From Pantoea ananatis LMG 2665 (lineage in GTDB: Bacteria > Pseudomonadota > Gammaproteobacteria > Enterobacterales > Enterobacteriaceae): a stretch of DNA of 64,000 nt. The position numbers were made by a program, and so were the translations under genes. Of this stretch, positions 44,523 through 53,948 are shown piece after piece. The stretch's first letter is position 1; each line of letters opens with the position of its first letter. The stretch is taken from contig NZ_JMJJ01000017.1 in NCBI RefSeq assembly GCF_000710035.2, positions 186,001-250,000 on the forward strand. The letters run 5' to 3'. Under the pieces are notes generated by a model. The model ran no database searches, was not told where the DNA came from, and saw only the letters and a list, made by a program, of their open reading frames with translations.

Positions 44523-44547
44523 ATTCCCTCCCAGAGCGGTGTCGCTT

Positions 44548-45516
44548 ATGCAAACCGAGTCGCAAGTCTGTGCTTATTCCGCCGTCCTGATGGGATCGCC
44601 CATTCTGCTTAAGCTATTCGAGCACGACGAAAAGCTTGCGGCACAGGCTTTCAGATTAATCAAACAGTACGAAAATCTGCTGACGGTTAACCGGACGCAC
44701 TCCGAAGTGATGGCGATTAACCATGCTGCCGGTCAGCATCCCGTGAGCGTCAGTCAACCCGTCTTTGATTTAATTCAGCGCGCACTTAACGTCAGTCTGT
44801 TACCAGACAGCAGTTTTAATCTCACGATTGGCCCGCTGGTGAAATGCTGGAAAATTGGCTTTCAGGGTGACTGCGTTCCTGCGCGGGAGACAATACTGGC
44901 AACGTTGCCCTTAACCTGTCCTGAAAATGTCCAGCTTGATGCGGACACGCGTTCGGTGTTTCTGAACAAAACGGGGATGGAAATTGATCTGGGTGCCATC
45001 GCCAAAGGCTACATTGCCGATCGGGTGCAGGCTTTTTTGCAGCAGCAGGGCGTCGATAGCGCGTTGATTAACCTTGGCGGCAACGTGCAAACGTTAGGCG
45101 CACCTCGTGATGCGCCGCAGCAGGGATGGGCAATCGGTCTGAAAACCCCTTTTGCGGCCCAGGATGCCCTGATTGGGGTCATTCATGTTGTGAACAAATC
45201 CGTGGTGACGTCCGGGATCTACGAACGTTACTTCGAACAGGATGGCGTCTGTTATCACCATATTCTTGACAGACATACCGGCTATCCGCTGGATAATGAG
45301 CTGTATAGCGTGACCATTATTTCCGACCAGTCGATCGACGGTGATATTTATACCACGCTGATTTATGGCATGGGCGTTGAGAAGGGCATTGCGTATCTGA
45401 AAAGCCATCCTGATATTGAGGCTGTCTTCGTGACGCGCGACAAGCAGGTCATTTGCTCGTCACAACGTCACTTTCACTTCACCTTACTGGATAACCGCTT
45501 TCAGCTCCGTCATTGA
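44548..45516 (+). CDS. apbE: FAD:protein FMN transferase ApbE
   Basis: A 322-residue ApbE-family flavin transferase that attaches FMN through phosphoester linkage to a Thr or Ser of an FMN_bind domain. Family marks: early TVNRTHSEVMAINHAAG, FNLTIGPLVKCWKIG, MEIDLGAIAKGYIADRV, SALINLGGNVQTLG and the late YHHILDRHTGYP with TTLIYGMGVEKGI. No signal peptide, so it acts in the cytoplasm, matching the cytoplasmic reductase encoded just upstream. The start 44548 is chosen because the earlier ATG 44506 falls inside the terminator hairpin. It ends convergent with dcuR, overlapping by 7 bases. Confidence 0.93.
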   Translation: MQTESQVCAYSAVLMGSPILLKLFEHDEKLAAQAFRLIKQYENLLTVNRTHSEVMAINHAAGQHPVSVSQPVFDLIQRALNVSLLPDSSFNLTIGPLVKCWKIGFQGDCVPARETILATLPLTCPENVQLDADTRSVFLNKTGMEIDLGAIAKGYIADRVQAFLQQQGVDSALINLGGNVQTLGAPRDAPQQGWAIGLKTPFAAQDALIGVIHVVNKSVVTSGIYERYFEQDGVCYHHILDRHTGYPLDNELYSVTIISDQSIDGDIYTTLIYGMGVEKGIAYLKSHPDIEAVFVTRDKQVICSSQRHFHFTLLDNRFQLRH

Positions 45517-46229
45517 CAGTACTGGCGTAAAAGCGTGTGGTACTCCGGCTGCAGACGATAGCGATACACCGGACGTCCCGTGACGCCGTAGTGAATACTG
45601 GTAAACAAAATATTGCTCTGCGCCAGCCAAATCAGGTATTTACGGCACGATACGCGAGAAATATTCACCTCAGTGGCCAGCTCATCAGTAGAAAACTCGG
45701 TACCGGGGTGCGCATCAATCCACAAACACAGCGTGCGTAATGTCTGTGGCGTCAGCCCTTTTGGCAGGCGTTTTGTCTCGCTGGCATTGGCCTGATTACC
45801 ATGCAGCAGTTGATCCACATCGGCCTGCTGATAAAACTGATGATTATCCATCAGCCGTTTTTTCTGACGCCATCCGGTCAGCGCCTCTTCAAAGCGGGAA
45901 AACTGAAAGGGTTTTATCAGATAATCCACAACGCCGTAGTTCAGCGACGTTTTAATGGTCGCCGCATCGGCAGCGGATGAGATGATAATGATGTCAACCG
46001 GACGCCCCGCACTGCGCAGCTCTGGCAACAGGTCCAGTCCGTTTTCCTGCTGCATATAGATATCCAGCAAAATAAGATCAACGGGCGGATCTGTCTGCAA
46101 CAGGCGCTCTTTGGCTTGCTGTAAGGTGGACGCGGTACCACAGCAGGTAAAACCGTCAATCTGCCCGATATAGCATCGGTTCAGTTCGGCCACCATGGCA
46201 TCATCGTCTACGACTAACACATTGATCAT
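45510..46229 (-). CDS. dcuR: Response regulator, DcuR/CitB type
   Basis: A 239-residue response regulator. The receiver domain (residues about 1-120) has the phosphorylated Asp in DLILLDIYMQQENG and the conserved Lys in DYLIKPF. The C-terminal HTH (about 170-215) includes TDELATEVNISRVSCRKYL, as in DcuR/DpiA. It overlaps the sensor gene (ATGA, 46226-46229). It should activate the neighbouring transporter, fumarase and reductase genes in response to C4-dicarboxylates; this is inferred from the arrangement. Confidence 0.9.
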   Translation of the reverse strand: MINVLVVDDDAMVAELNRCYIGQIDGFTCCGTASTLQQAKERLLQTDPPVDLILLDIYMQQENGLDLLPELRSAGRPVDIIIISSAADAATIKTSLNYGVVDYLIKPFQFSRFEEALTGWRQKKRLMDNHQFYQQADVDQLLHGNQANASETKRLPKGLTPQTLRTLCLWIDAHPGTEFSTDELATEVNISRVSCRKYLIWLAQSNILFTSIHYGVTGRPVYRYRLQPEYHTLLRQYCQ

Positions 46230-47866
46230 TCGCTAATATTCCCTCTTTCCCACGGAAGTTGAACCAGAAACTGGGTATAAACGCCCGGTTCTGATTCCAC
46301 GCTGACGTTACCGCCCAGACTTTCCGTTTGTTGCTTGAGTAAAAACAGTCCAACGCCACGATCTTCACCTTTGGTAGAGACGCCGCGTTCGAAAATGGCG
46401 GCGAGCTGATCGGCAGGAATACCGGGGCCATCGTCACTGACCTCGCACGACAGCCAGCCGTTTTGATAATGCAGCATGACATGGATTTCCCCTTCCATTT
46501 CCGGATCGAGCGCTTCCAGCGCGTTTTCAATCAGATTGCCCAGTACCGTGATAAGTGCTGCGATTTGCTGTTCACTGCCGTTGTCGGGCAGATAGCTGGC
46601 TTCGCTCAGGATCAGCTGGTGGCCTTCATCTGTTACGCGGTTAATTTTGCTCAACAGGAAGCCTGCAATAACAGGCGACTTAATCTTCTGTAGCAGCGAA
46701 CCTATTTCCGTTTGATAGTTATTGGCCGTTTTAAGGATGTACTCTTCCATCTGCGCATAGTTTTTCATGTGCAGCAGACCAAGAATCACATGCAGCTTGT
46801 TCATGAATTCATGGGATCGCTCCCGCAGTGCATCGACATAGTTTACCATGCCGTCGAGACGCTGCATTAGCTGGCTGATTTCTGTTTTATCCCTGAATGT
46901 GCTCACTGCCCCAATAATACTGTCACGACTGCGCACCGGCACGGTGTTACTGATCAGTATTTTGCCGCGTACGTTCAGCTCTTCGTCATAAGAGGCTTTG
47001 CCCTCGTGCAATGCATCGCGTAAATGCGTCAGCATCTGTGCATTTTCCGGCACGCGGTCACCGCTCAGAAATGCTTCGCGGGTGGTTTCTTTTAACAGCT
47101 GCTGCGCAGCCTGATTAATCAGGCTGACACGGGATTGATCGTCAACCGCAATCACACCTTCTTTAATCGAATCGAGAATAGCCTGGCGCTCTTCAAACAA
47201 GCTGGAAATCTCATACGGCTCTAATCCCAGTAAAATGTGCTTTAAGCGTTTCACTAAGATTAATATGCCGAGCATGCCAACCAGTCCGCCAAACAGCACG
47301 GTCCAGAGAATATTCCAGCGGCTTTTCGCAATTTGCGCCGCGACGTCATTCACCGAGATCCCAATTGCCACCACGCCAATTTGCTGATGCGCCTGATTGA
47401 AAACGGGCGTAAATACCCTGAGCGCCTCAACCAGTACGCCATGATTCACCGCGACATTCTCCCTGCCGCGTAACGCCGGTTTAATATCGTCCCCGACAAA
47501 GTGCTGATTAACCACTTCAGGGTTTGGATGAGAGAAGCGAATACCGCGCATGTCGGTGACGACGACAAACAGCAAATCGTTACGTTTTCGCGTTGCCTGC
47601 GCGATCGGCTGAATGATGGTGCTTCCGTCTGGCCGCGTCAGGGCCTGCTGAATCTCCGGGCTGTCGGCCAGAGTGCGCGCCACCGCCATCGCTTTATCTT
47701 TCAAATGCGAACGGGTGAAGTTATCGATCTGGATGTAATAAAGCAGATGGACGCTTAATATTACGGTCATCAGCACGGCCGCCATCATCAATGACGACAG
47801 GGTGCTGAGCTTCATTGGGCGCTTCTTTAACGATCGTTGTGGCCGGGAGTCATTCATAGTCAGCAT
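46226..47866 (-). CDS. dcuS: Sensor histidine kinase DcuS (C4-dicarboxylate sensor)
   Basis: A 546-residue membrane kinase. TM1 at about 24-45, periplasmic PAS domain to about 185, TM2 at about 190-208, cytoplasmic PAS about 225-335, then kinase. The H-box is RERSHEFMNKLHV (His about 348) and the ATP site has NLIENALEAL and DDGPGIP. The ligand-binding residues of E. coli DcuS are conserved: Arg and His in RGIRFSHP and Arg in EALRVFTP, which favours fumarate/malate over citrate sensing. The start may be Met 47857. Confidence 0.9.
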   Translation of the reverse strand: MLTMNDSRPQRSLKKRPMKLSTLSSLMMAAVLMTVILSVHLLYYIQIDNFTRSHLKDKAMAVARTLADSPEIQQALTRPDGSTIIQPIAQATRKRNDLLFVVVTDMRGIRFSHPNPEVVNQHFVGDDIKPALRGRENVAVNHGVLVEALRVFTPVFNQAHQQIGVVAIGISVNDVAAQIAKSRWNILWTVLFGGLVGMLGILILVKRLKHILLGLEPYEISSLFEERQAILDSIKEGVIAVDDQSRVSLINQAAQQLLKETTREAFLSGDRVPENAQMLTHLRDALHEGKASYDEELNVRGKILISNTVPVRSRDSIIGAVSTFRDKTEISQLMQRLDGMVNYVDALRERSHEFMNKLHVILGLLHMKNYAQMEEYILKTANNYQTEIGSLLQKIKSPVIAGFLLSKINRVTDEGHQLILSEASYLPDNGSEQQIAALITVLGNLIENALEALDPEMEGEIHVMLHYQNGWLSCEVSDDGPGIPADQLAAIFERGVSTKGEDRGVGLFLLKQQTESLGGNVSVESEPGVYTQFLVQLPWERGNISE

Positions 47867-48125
47867 CAGATGTGTTGAGGTACGCGTTGCAACATACGCG
47901 AAGTCGTCGCACCAGTACAGTTTGCGCCTGAAATCCAGTAAATTAAGCAGGTTAGCGTGCTTTTAACCGTTGATATCTGGCATGATGACGGACAACGCCT
48001 GTAAATCATACTGACAGCATGGCAGGTAAATCAGAGAGTGCTGGAAAAAATGTATGTGTGAATCGACATATTCGTTTTCGCGCCGGTAAGCATTACGCCA
48101 GGTTGCGCTTGCAGAGTCAGGACAG

Positions 48126-49070
48126 ATGAAGAAAAAAAACAGTACACCCACGCCTCACGATGCCACCTTCCGCCAGTTTCTTACGCAGCCAGAGATTGCG
48201 CGTGATTTTATGGAACTGCACCTGCCTGCGGAATTACGGGCCGTGTGCGATCTCAGCACGTTAAAACTCGAATCCGGATCTTTCGTTGAAGATGATCTAC
48301 GCCAATATTTCAGCGACGTGTTGTACAGCCTGAAAACCGCACAAGGCGATGACGGCTATGTTCACGTCCTGATCGAACATCAGTCCTCACCGGATAAGCA
48401 CATGGCATTCAGGCTGCTGCGTTATGCCGTGGCGGCGATGCAGCGCCACCTTGAAGCCGGCCATAAAAAATTGCCGCTGGTCATCCCTGTCTTGTTCTAT
48501 ACCGGGAAACGTCGTCCTTATCCTTATTCCACGCGCTGGCTGGATGAATTTACCGATCCTGCGCTGGCCAACCGGCTCTATAGCACGGCTTTTCCGCTGG
48601 TGGATGTCACGATTATTCCTGACGAGGAGATTGCAGAGCACCGCAGTATGGCCGCGTTAACCCTGCTTCAGAAACATATCCACCAGCGCGATTTAGCGGA
48701 GTTGGTTGATAAGTTTGTCCCGGTCTTACTGGCGGGCTATCTTTCTTCATCACAGGTCGTATCGCTGATACACTATATCGTGCAGGCGGGAGAAACCGCC
48801 GACGCCGAAGCATTGGTAAGAGAACTGGCACATCGCGTGCCGCAACACGGAGACGTACTGATGACCATTGCGCAGCAGCTCGAACAAAAAGGCATGGAAA
48901 AAGGCATGGAAAAAGGCATCCAACTGGGTCGCGAAGAAGGCCGCTCAGAGGGAGAGCGCGAAGCGACGCTGAAAATCGCCCGCACTATGCTTCAAAGCGG
49001 TCTTGACCGTGAGACGGTTATGAAGATGACCGGTCTGAGTGAAGACGAACTGGCGCTGATTCGCCACTAA
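48126..49070 (+). CDS. Rpn family recombination-promoting nuclease/putative transposase
   Basis: A 314-residue protein of the Rpn (YhgA-like, PD-(D/E)XK) family. It starts PHDATFRQFLTQPEIARDFME, with the nuclease core in DLRQYFSDVLYSLKT and HVLIEHQSSPDK. The C-terminal tail is charged and contains a repeated KGMEKGMEKG segment and a final LSEDELALI helix, typical of the family. Characterised members promote RecA-independent recombination. An A8 run follows the start codon (atgaagaaaaaaaa), a possible slippage site. Confidence 0.92.
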   Translation: MKKKNSTPTPHDATFRQFLTQPEIARDFMELHLPAELRAVCDLSTLKLESGSFVEDDLRQYFSDVLYSLKTAQGDDGYVHVLIEHQSSPDKHMAFRLLRYAVAAMQRHLEAGHKKLPLVIPVLFYTGKRRPYPYSTRWLDEFTDPALANRLYSTAFPLVDVTIIPDEEIAEHRSMAALTLLQKHIHQRDLAELVDKFVPVLLAGYLSSSQVVSLIHYIVQAGETADAEALVRELAHRVPQHGDVLMTIAQQLEQKGMEKGMEKGIQLGREEGRSEGEREATLKIARTMLQSGLDRETVMKMTGLSEDELALIRH

Positions 49071-49450
49071 TCCATGTCCCTGAAGGCGTATCGTTCAGGG
49101 ACATCAGGTTGCGTGTACTGCCCATACTTTTTCGTCAACCGCCTCATCCTGTTCCGTACATGTTAATGCACGTTTGCCGCAGTAAATAACCCCACTTTCC
49201 GGTCAGGCGCCGCCATTTCCGTTTATTCGTCGCACAGAGAATATTTGTGTTAGGGCATTGTATATTTCGAAACGCCCCTTTATTGTGTGGTTAAAATATA
49301 TCGATAACAAAGTTAATCTTTTGTAACTAAATTAACTGCAAAACCCTGTCTTTTAATTTTTTAACTATTTTCATATTAACTACGAAATAACAATATTTTA
49401 AAGTTTCGGAACTTTTTTTAACTAGTTCTCCACGAAATCGTAGATCCCTA
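49071..49450. other. Intergenic region between rpn and mqo
   Basis: About 380 bases. It opens with an 11-bp perfect hairpin (atgtccctgaa 49074-49084 / ttcagggacat 49094-49104) immediately after the rpn stop, probably a terminator without T-run. The rest becomes AT-rich from 49240 and should hold the mqo promoter. No gene seen. Confidence 0.55.
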
Positions 49451-51100
49451 ATGATTAAATCAACTAAATTTGTACCTGCACTGTCGCTTGCAGCGTTACT
49501 CGTTTCTTCAGTGACCCACGCTGAAAATTCACCAGAAAAAACAGATGTTCTGCTGATTGGCGGCGGTATCATGAGCGCCTCTCTGGGCACCCTGCTGGAA
49601 GAGCTGCAACCGGGCTGGAAACAGATCATGGTTGAGAAACTTGATGGCGTAGCGCTGGAATCCTCTAACGGCTGGAACAACGCCGGTACCGGCCACTCAG
49701 CCAACATGGAACTGAACTACACGCCAGAGCGTGCAGACGGTTCTATTGACGTGACCAAAGCGCTGGAAATCAACGAAGCCTTCATGATTTCTCGTCAGTT
49801 CTGGAGCTCTCAGGTTAAAGACGGCGTGTTAAATAATCCGCGTTCGTTCATTAACTCAACGCCGCACATGAGCTTTGTCTGGGGCGATAACGTTGATTAT
49901 CTGACGAAACGCTATGCCGCACTGCAGAAAACTGTGCTGTTCCAGGGCATGAAGTTCTCAACCGATCACAAGCAGATCGCGCAGTGGGCGCCGCTGGTTA
50001 TGGAAGGTCGCGATCCACAACAAAAAGTGGCTGCTACCTGGACGCCAGTAGGAACCGACGTTAACTATGGTGAAATCACCCGTCAGTTAATTGGCAGCCT
50101 GAAGAAGAACGATAATTTCCGCCTGGAAACCTCTTCGGAAGTGACCGATTTTAAACGTAACAGTGATAATTCCTGGCACGTTACCATTAAAGACGCCAAA
50201 AATGGCGGCGAACGTACCGTAGACGCGAAATACGTCTTTATCGGTGCAGGTGGCGGTGCGCTTAAACTGCTGCAAAAAACCGGTATTCCGGAAGCCGACA
50301 ATTACGCAGGTTTCCCGGTAGGGGGATCCTTCCTGGTGACAGAGAATAGCGCGATTGCCGATCGCCATCTGGCAAAAGTGTATGGTCAGGCTTCCGTGGG
50401 TGCGCCACCGATGTCGGTTCCGCATCTGGATACCCGTTACCTTGATGGTAAGCGTGTCGTGCTGTTTGGACCTTTCGCAACGTTCTCAACCAAGTTCCTG
50501 AAAAATGGTTCGTTGTTTGATTTACTGAGCACAACGACCACCCACAACTTTATGCCGATGACCCACGTAGGCATGGATAACTTTGACCTGGTCAAATACC
50601 TGATCGGTCAGGTTATGTTGAGCGATGATGACCGTTTTGCCGCGCTGAAAGAGTACTATCCTGAAGCGAAGAAAGAAGACTGGAAACTGATTCAGGCCGG
50701 TCAGCGCGTGCAGATCATCAAAAAGGATGCGGATAAAGGCGGCGTGCTGAAACTGGGTACGGAAATTGTGACCGATCAGCAGAAAACCGTTGCCGCATTG
50801 CTGGGTGCATCGCCTGGCGCATCCACGGCTGCACCTATCGCAATCAATGTGATGCAGAAACTGTTCCCTGAACAATTCAAGTCAGCAGAATGGCAGGAAA
50901 AAATCCGTAAAATCGTTCCTGCTTACGGCCAGAAACTGAACGACAACCCTGCGCTCACACAGCAGGTCTGGGATGAAACGGCAGCAACGCTGCAGCTGAC
51001 CAAGCCGCCGGTTATTCAGATGGGCAATCAGCCAACTGAAGCGCCCGCTGCTAACAGCGAAAAAGCCCCAGCCTCGGCGAAGCACGATATGGCGCTGTAA
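49451..51100 (+). CDS. mqo: Malate:quinone oxidoreductase Mqo
   Basis: A 549-residue FAD-dependent enzyme oxidising malate to oxaloacetate with quinone reduction at the membrane. FAD motif DVLLIGGGIMSASLGTLLEE and the family landmarks GWNNAGTGHSANMELNYTPE and GASPGASTAAPIAI are present. An extra N-terminal hydrophobic leader (MIKSTKFVPALSLAALLVSS) resembles a signal peptide and is unusual relative to E. coli Mqo, raising the possibility of a membrane anchor or export. The C-terminal Ala/Pro-rich tail is also extended. Confidence 0.93.
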   Translation: MIKSTKFVPALSLAALLVSSVTHAENSPEKTDVLLIGGGIMSASLGTLLEELQPGWKQIMVEKLDGVALESSNGWNNAGTGHSANMELNYTPERADGSIDVTKALEINEAFMISRQFWSSQVKDGVLNNPRSFINSTPHMSFVWGDNVDYLTKRYAALQKTVLFQGMKFSTDHKQIAQWAPLVMEGRDPQQKVAATWTPVGTDVNYGEITRQLIGSLKKNDNFRLETSSEVTDFKRNSDNSWHVTIKDAKNGGERTVDAKYVFIGAGGGALKLLQKTGIPEADNYAGFPVGGSFLVTENSAIADRHLAKVYGQASVGAPPMSVPHLDTRYLDGKRVVLFGPFATFSTKFLKNGSLFDLLSTTTTHNFMPMTHVGMDNFDLVKYLIGQVMLSDDDRFAALKEYYPEAKKEDWKLIQAGQRVQIIKKDADKGGVLKLGTEIVTDQQKTVAALLGASPGASTAAPIAINVMQKLFPEQFKSAEWQEKIRKIVPAYGQKLNDNPALTQQVWDETAATLQLTKPPVIQMGNQPTEAPAANSEKAPASAKHDMAL

Positions 51101-51123
51101 TACGGTCATCTGAACGAAACTAA

Positions 51124-51155
51124 GCCCGCGCCATCCGTGACGCGGGCTTTTTTTT
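51124..51155 (+). terminator. Intrinsic terminator after mqo
   Basis: gcccgcg (51124-51130) pairs with cgcgggc (51141-51147), followed by an eight-base T-run. Confidence 0.93.
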
Positions 51156-51179
51156 GTTTAGAAGGGCGTTAACACGTTT

Positions 51180-51467
51180 TCAGGTTTTATCTTCGCGCCA
51201 GTTAGCCCAGGGATCATCACTGGCTGGGGGCGCAGAATCCGGCTGAGATTCACTCAGCGAAGCCAGATAGAGCGCTTCCACTTCTGCCCGCGCCCACGGC
51301 GTACGGCGTAAAAACTTCAGGCTGGACTTCACGCTGGGGTCGTTTTTAAAACAGTTAATATTGATGCGCTTACTCAGTTCAGGCCAGCCATACTGTGCGA
51401 CAAGGCTGTTGACCTGCATTTCAAGCGTAACGCCATGCAGGGGATCTTTAGAGGCGTGAACGGTCAT
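51180..51467 (-). CDS. VF530 family DNA-binding protein (DUF2132)
   Basis: A 95-residue protein matching the VF530 family: DPLHGVTLEMQVNSLVAQYG WPEL, then INCFKNDPSVKSSLKFLRRTPWAR. Members have a small helical DNA-binding fold; role unknown. The C-terminus ends in an acidic/Ser tail. Confidence 0.9.
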   Translation of the reverse strand: MTVHASKDPLHGVTLEMQVNSLVAQYGWPELSKRININCFKNDPSVKSSLKFLRRTPWARAEVEALYLASLSESQPDSAPPASDDPWANWREDKT

Positions 51468-51687
51468 AGTCTTTCCGATAAATGCGGTAAAAAACCGATC
51501 CTGCAGTATGGTGCCTCAGGGTGCAAGCGCTGACTGGACATATTCGCTGTCTGTTCTGAAAATCTGCTGCACGCATTCCTGGGCTATCTGAGCGCGCTGT
51601 ATCATTTCACTCTCTGCGCCTCACCGACTTCGGGAACAAAACAGACGAAGCGCACCTTTCGCCTTCCCCCGGTCACTGCCGGGCCCG

Positions 51688-52158
51688 TTACTCACAACGA
51701 TCTACCCGGCAGGAATAACATCCCTGCCTGGCGTTATGGACCTGGATATAGCGCACCGTCGGGTGGCTAAAAAAGTGCGTTATCATTTCGTCTGCTGCTT
51801 TTCCTTCGCAGACGTCTGCCTGGATCAGTAAATCTTGCACATCAAAGCCCCGTAACGAAAGAAGCCGGTGCGTCATGACCGGGGGTAATGCATTAATGTA
51901 AATGCCCTGTTGGGTACAGTGCTCCCAGAGGTAGATCGCATGAGAACCATAATAAGGCGTTCGGGCCGGTTGATAGAGATGATTAATCAGCAGCGCGGTT
52001 TCACCCGCCGGGATATCACGCAGTGAAATTCTGTCGGGATAACCAGGAGCGTTTTCTACTTTCAGTCTCATTACGCCATGTTGTTTTAAATAGCGCTCGT
52101 TCTGTCCGTAAAGGTGAGTGAAAGCATCGGCTTTCAGGCCTGAGATTTGATAGGTCAT
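51688..52158 (-). CDS. DUF1203 domain-containing protein
   Basis: A 156-residue protein of the DUF1203 family: YPDRISLRDIPAGETALLINH, then TPYYGSHAIYLWEHC, and the C-terminal RYIQVHNARQGCYSCRVDR. The conserved late Cys/Arg segment suggests an enzyme of unknown activity. GGAGGAG precedes the ATG on the minus strand. Confidence 0.87.
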   Translation of the reverse strand: MTYQISGLKADAFTHLYGQNERYLKQHGVMRLKVENAPGYPDRISLRDIPAGETALLINHLYQPARTPYYGSHAIYLWEHCTQQGIYINALPPVMTHRLLSLRGFDVQDLLIQADVCEGKAADEMITHFFSHPTVRYIQVHNARQGCYSCRVDRCE

Positions 52159-52463
52159 TGTGCTCCTCCGGTTATCAACAGAAGGACGATAACGTTTCTG
52201 CGTCAGCCGTTCTCGCTGTTTTCGGCCACGGAGATGATCACGCCAGTGCTGCGCGATATCCCATAGGTGCTGCGCTTTTTCTTCGCCTTAAAGAGACCTG
52301 CAAACGGCAAGTCCAGCAACGCCGTGACGTCCAAACAGATGATAACCTGTTGATTAAAGGGGCAGGGAGGCATTCAGAGGGAAGGTGCAGCGGACTCATG
52401 CGCCATCAGCATGGGGAATAAAAGCGCCATGCCGGTGACACTGTCACCGGCATGATAAAGCAT
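52159..52463. other. Intergenic region upstream of the DUF1203 gene and downstream of ddc
   Basis: About 300 bases. A plus-strand frame (52158-52421) has no protein-like features and no ribosome site. The right end holds the ddc terminator. I see no other element. Confidence 0.45.
52428..52454 (-). terminator. Terminator of the dat-ddc operon
   Basis: A 12-bp perfect inverted repeat (catgccggtgac / gtcaccggcatg) with a 3-base loop. Read on the minus strand it is followed by GCGCTTTTATT. Confidence 0.85.
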
Positions 52464-53948
52464 TTAGCGTAATGACTGAGCTGTTTTCTCAAGCAGTGCC
52501 AGCAGGACGGTAATATCTTCCAGCGTCACGGTTGGATTTAACAACGTCATTTTCAGACAGGTAACGCCGTTATGCTCGGTCACGCCAACGTTGGCGCGAC
52601 CTGATTCCAGCAGAGCATCGCCAATACGCTGATTGAACAGCGCAACGTCGGCATCGCTCCACTCCGCCATCTGTTGTGGACGATAACGGAACAGGACGCT
52701 TGCCAGTTGAGGTTTCATAACCAGTTCCAAGGCGTCGTGCTGCTCAACAAACTGCGCCACCTGCTGAGCCAGCGTTACGCCATGGTCGATAATGGCGGCG
52801 TACTGCTTCTGACCGAGGGCTTCCAGCCCCATCCACAGTTTCAGCGCATCAAAACGACGGGTGGTCTGCAACGATTTCGAAACCAGATTCGGCACGCCCT
52901 GTGCTTCATCAAACTCAGAGTTCAGGTATGCCGCCTGATAGCGCATCAGCTCATAGTGACGGGCTTCTTTTAACAGAAAAGCACCGCAGCTGATGGTCTG
53001 GAAAAACTGTTTGTGGAAGTCCAGCGTAACGGAATCCACCAGGTCCAGCCCGTCCAGATAATGACGATACTTCTCTGACAGCAGCAATGCACCGCCCCAG
53101 GCCGCGTCAACGTGCACCCAGATTTTCTGCTCTGCGGCCAGTTTGACGATATCACGCAGCGGATCGATAGCACCGGCGTCGGTGGTGCCTGCTGTCGCGA
53201 CAATGGCCAGCACCTGTTCATTATTGGCTTTCGACTGTGCCAGTTTGTCAGCCAGATCGGTTATGTCCATGCGTGCAAACTCATCGCATTTCACTAACGT
53301 CACGGACTGGTAGCCCAGGCCGAGGAGCGCCATGTTCTTCTGCACGGAGAAGTGGGCATTCTCTGAACAAAAGACTTTGATCTTTCTGAGATCGCCGATC
53401 AGTCCGTCCTGCTGAACAGAATGGCCCTGACGGGCAAAGAAGGCATCACGCGCCAGCATCAGCCCCATCAGATTGCTCTGGGTGCCGCCGCTGGTGAACA
53501 CACCGGCATCGCCTGCCTGATAACCCACCTGTGAACGCAGCCATTCAATCAGCTTCATTTCAATCAGGGTGGCAGAAGGCGCCTGATCCCAGGAATCCAT
53601 ACTCTGATTCGTCGCGTTAATCAGCACCTCGGCAGCCTGGCTAATGACCAGACTCGGGCAGTGCAAATGCGCCACACACTGTGGGTGATGGACCGACAGA
53701 CTGTCTTTCAGGAAATACTCAATCGCGCGCTCAATGGCGGCCTGGTTGCCCAGGCCCTCGGGATTAAAGTCCAATTGGATACGTTCGCGCAGTTCAGCAA
53801 CTGTTTTACCCTGATACATTTCAGGCTGTTCCAGCCACTTAACCACTGCCGCACTGCTTTGTGCGATAGCCTGCTGGTAAGCCTCAGTGCTTTGCACTGA
53901 GGACGCCAGAATCGGATTTGACCGTGACATCGAATTTACTCCACTCAA
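52464..53948 (-). CDS. ddc: L-2,4-diaminobutyrate decarboxylase
   Basis: A 494-residue PLP-dependent group II decarboxylase forming 1,3-diaminopropane from 2,4-diaminobutyrate. The PLP lysine is in SVTLDFHKQFFQTI (Lys about 310-315); other marks are GVFTSGGTQSNLMGLM and HVDAAWGGALL. It overlaps the upstream dat gene (53945-53948), so the pair is one operon. Confidence 0.93.
   Translation of the reverse strand: MSGVNSMSRSNPILASSVQSTEAYQQAIAQSSAAVVKWLEQPEMYQGKTVAELRERIQLDFNPEGLGNQAAIERAIEYFLKDSLSVHHPQCVAHLHCPSLVISQAAEVLINATNQSMDSWDQAPSATLIEMKLIEWLRSQVGYQAGDAGVFTSGGTQSNLMGLMLARDAFFARQGHSVQQDGLIGDLRKIKVFCSENAHFSVQKNMALLGLGYQSVTLVKCDEFARMDITDLADKLAQSKANNEQVLAIVATAGTTDAGAIDPLRDIVKLAAEQKIWVHVDAAWGGALLLSEKYRHYLDGLDLVDSVTLDFHKQFFQTISCGAFLLKEARHYELMRYQAAYLNSEFDEAQGVPNLVSKSLQTTRRFDALKLWMGLEALGQKQYAAIIDHGVTLAQQVAQFVEQHDALELVMKPQLASVLFRYRPQQMAEWSDADVALFNQRIGDALLESGRANVGVTEHNGVTCLKMTLLNPTVTLEDITVLLALLEKTAQSLR

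Noticed and set aside
44506..44547. Upstream ATG start for apbE
   Set aside because: It lies in the loop of the intrinsic terminator and has no ribosome site; ATG 44548 fits better.
48885..48935. Repeat considered as CRISPR-like
   Set aside because: Only two and a half 12-bp units, in frame inside the rpn gene; no spacers.
52158..52421. 87-codon plus-strand frame in the gap before ddc
   Set aside because: Starts on the DUF1203 start codon, no ribosome site, no recognisable features.
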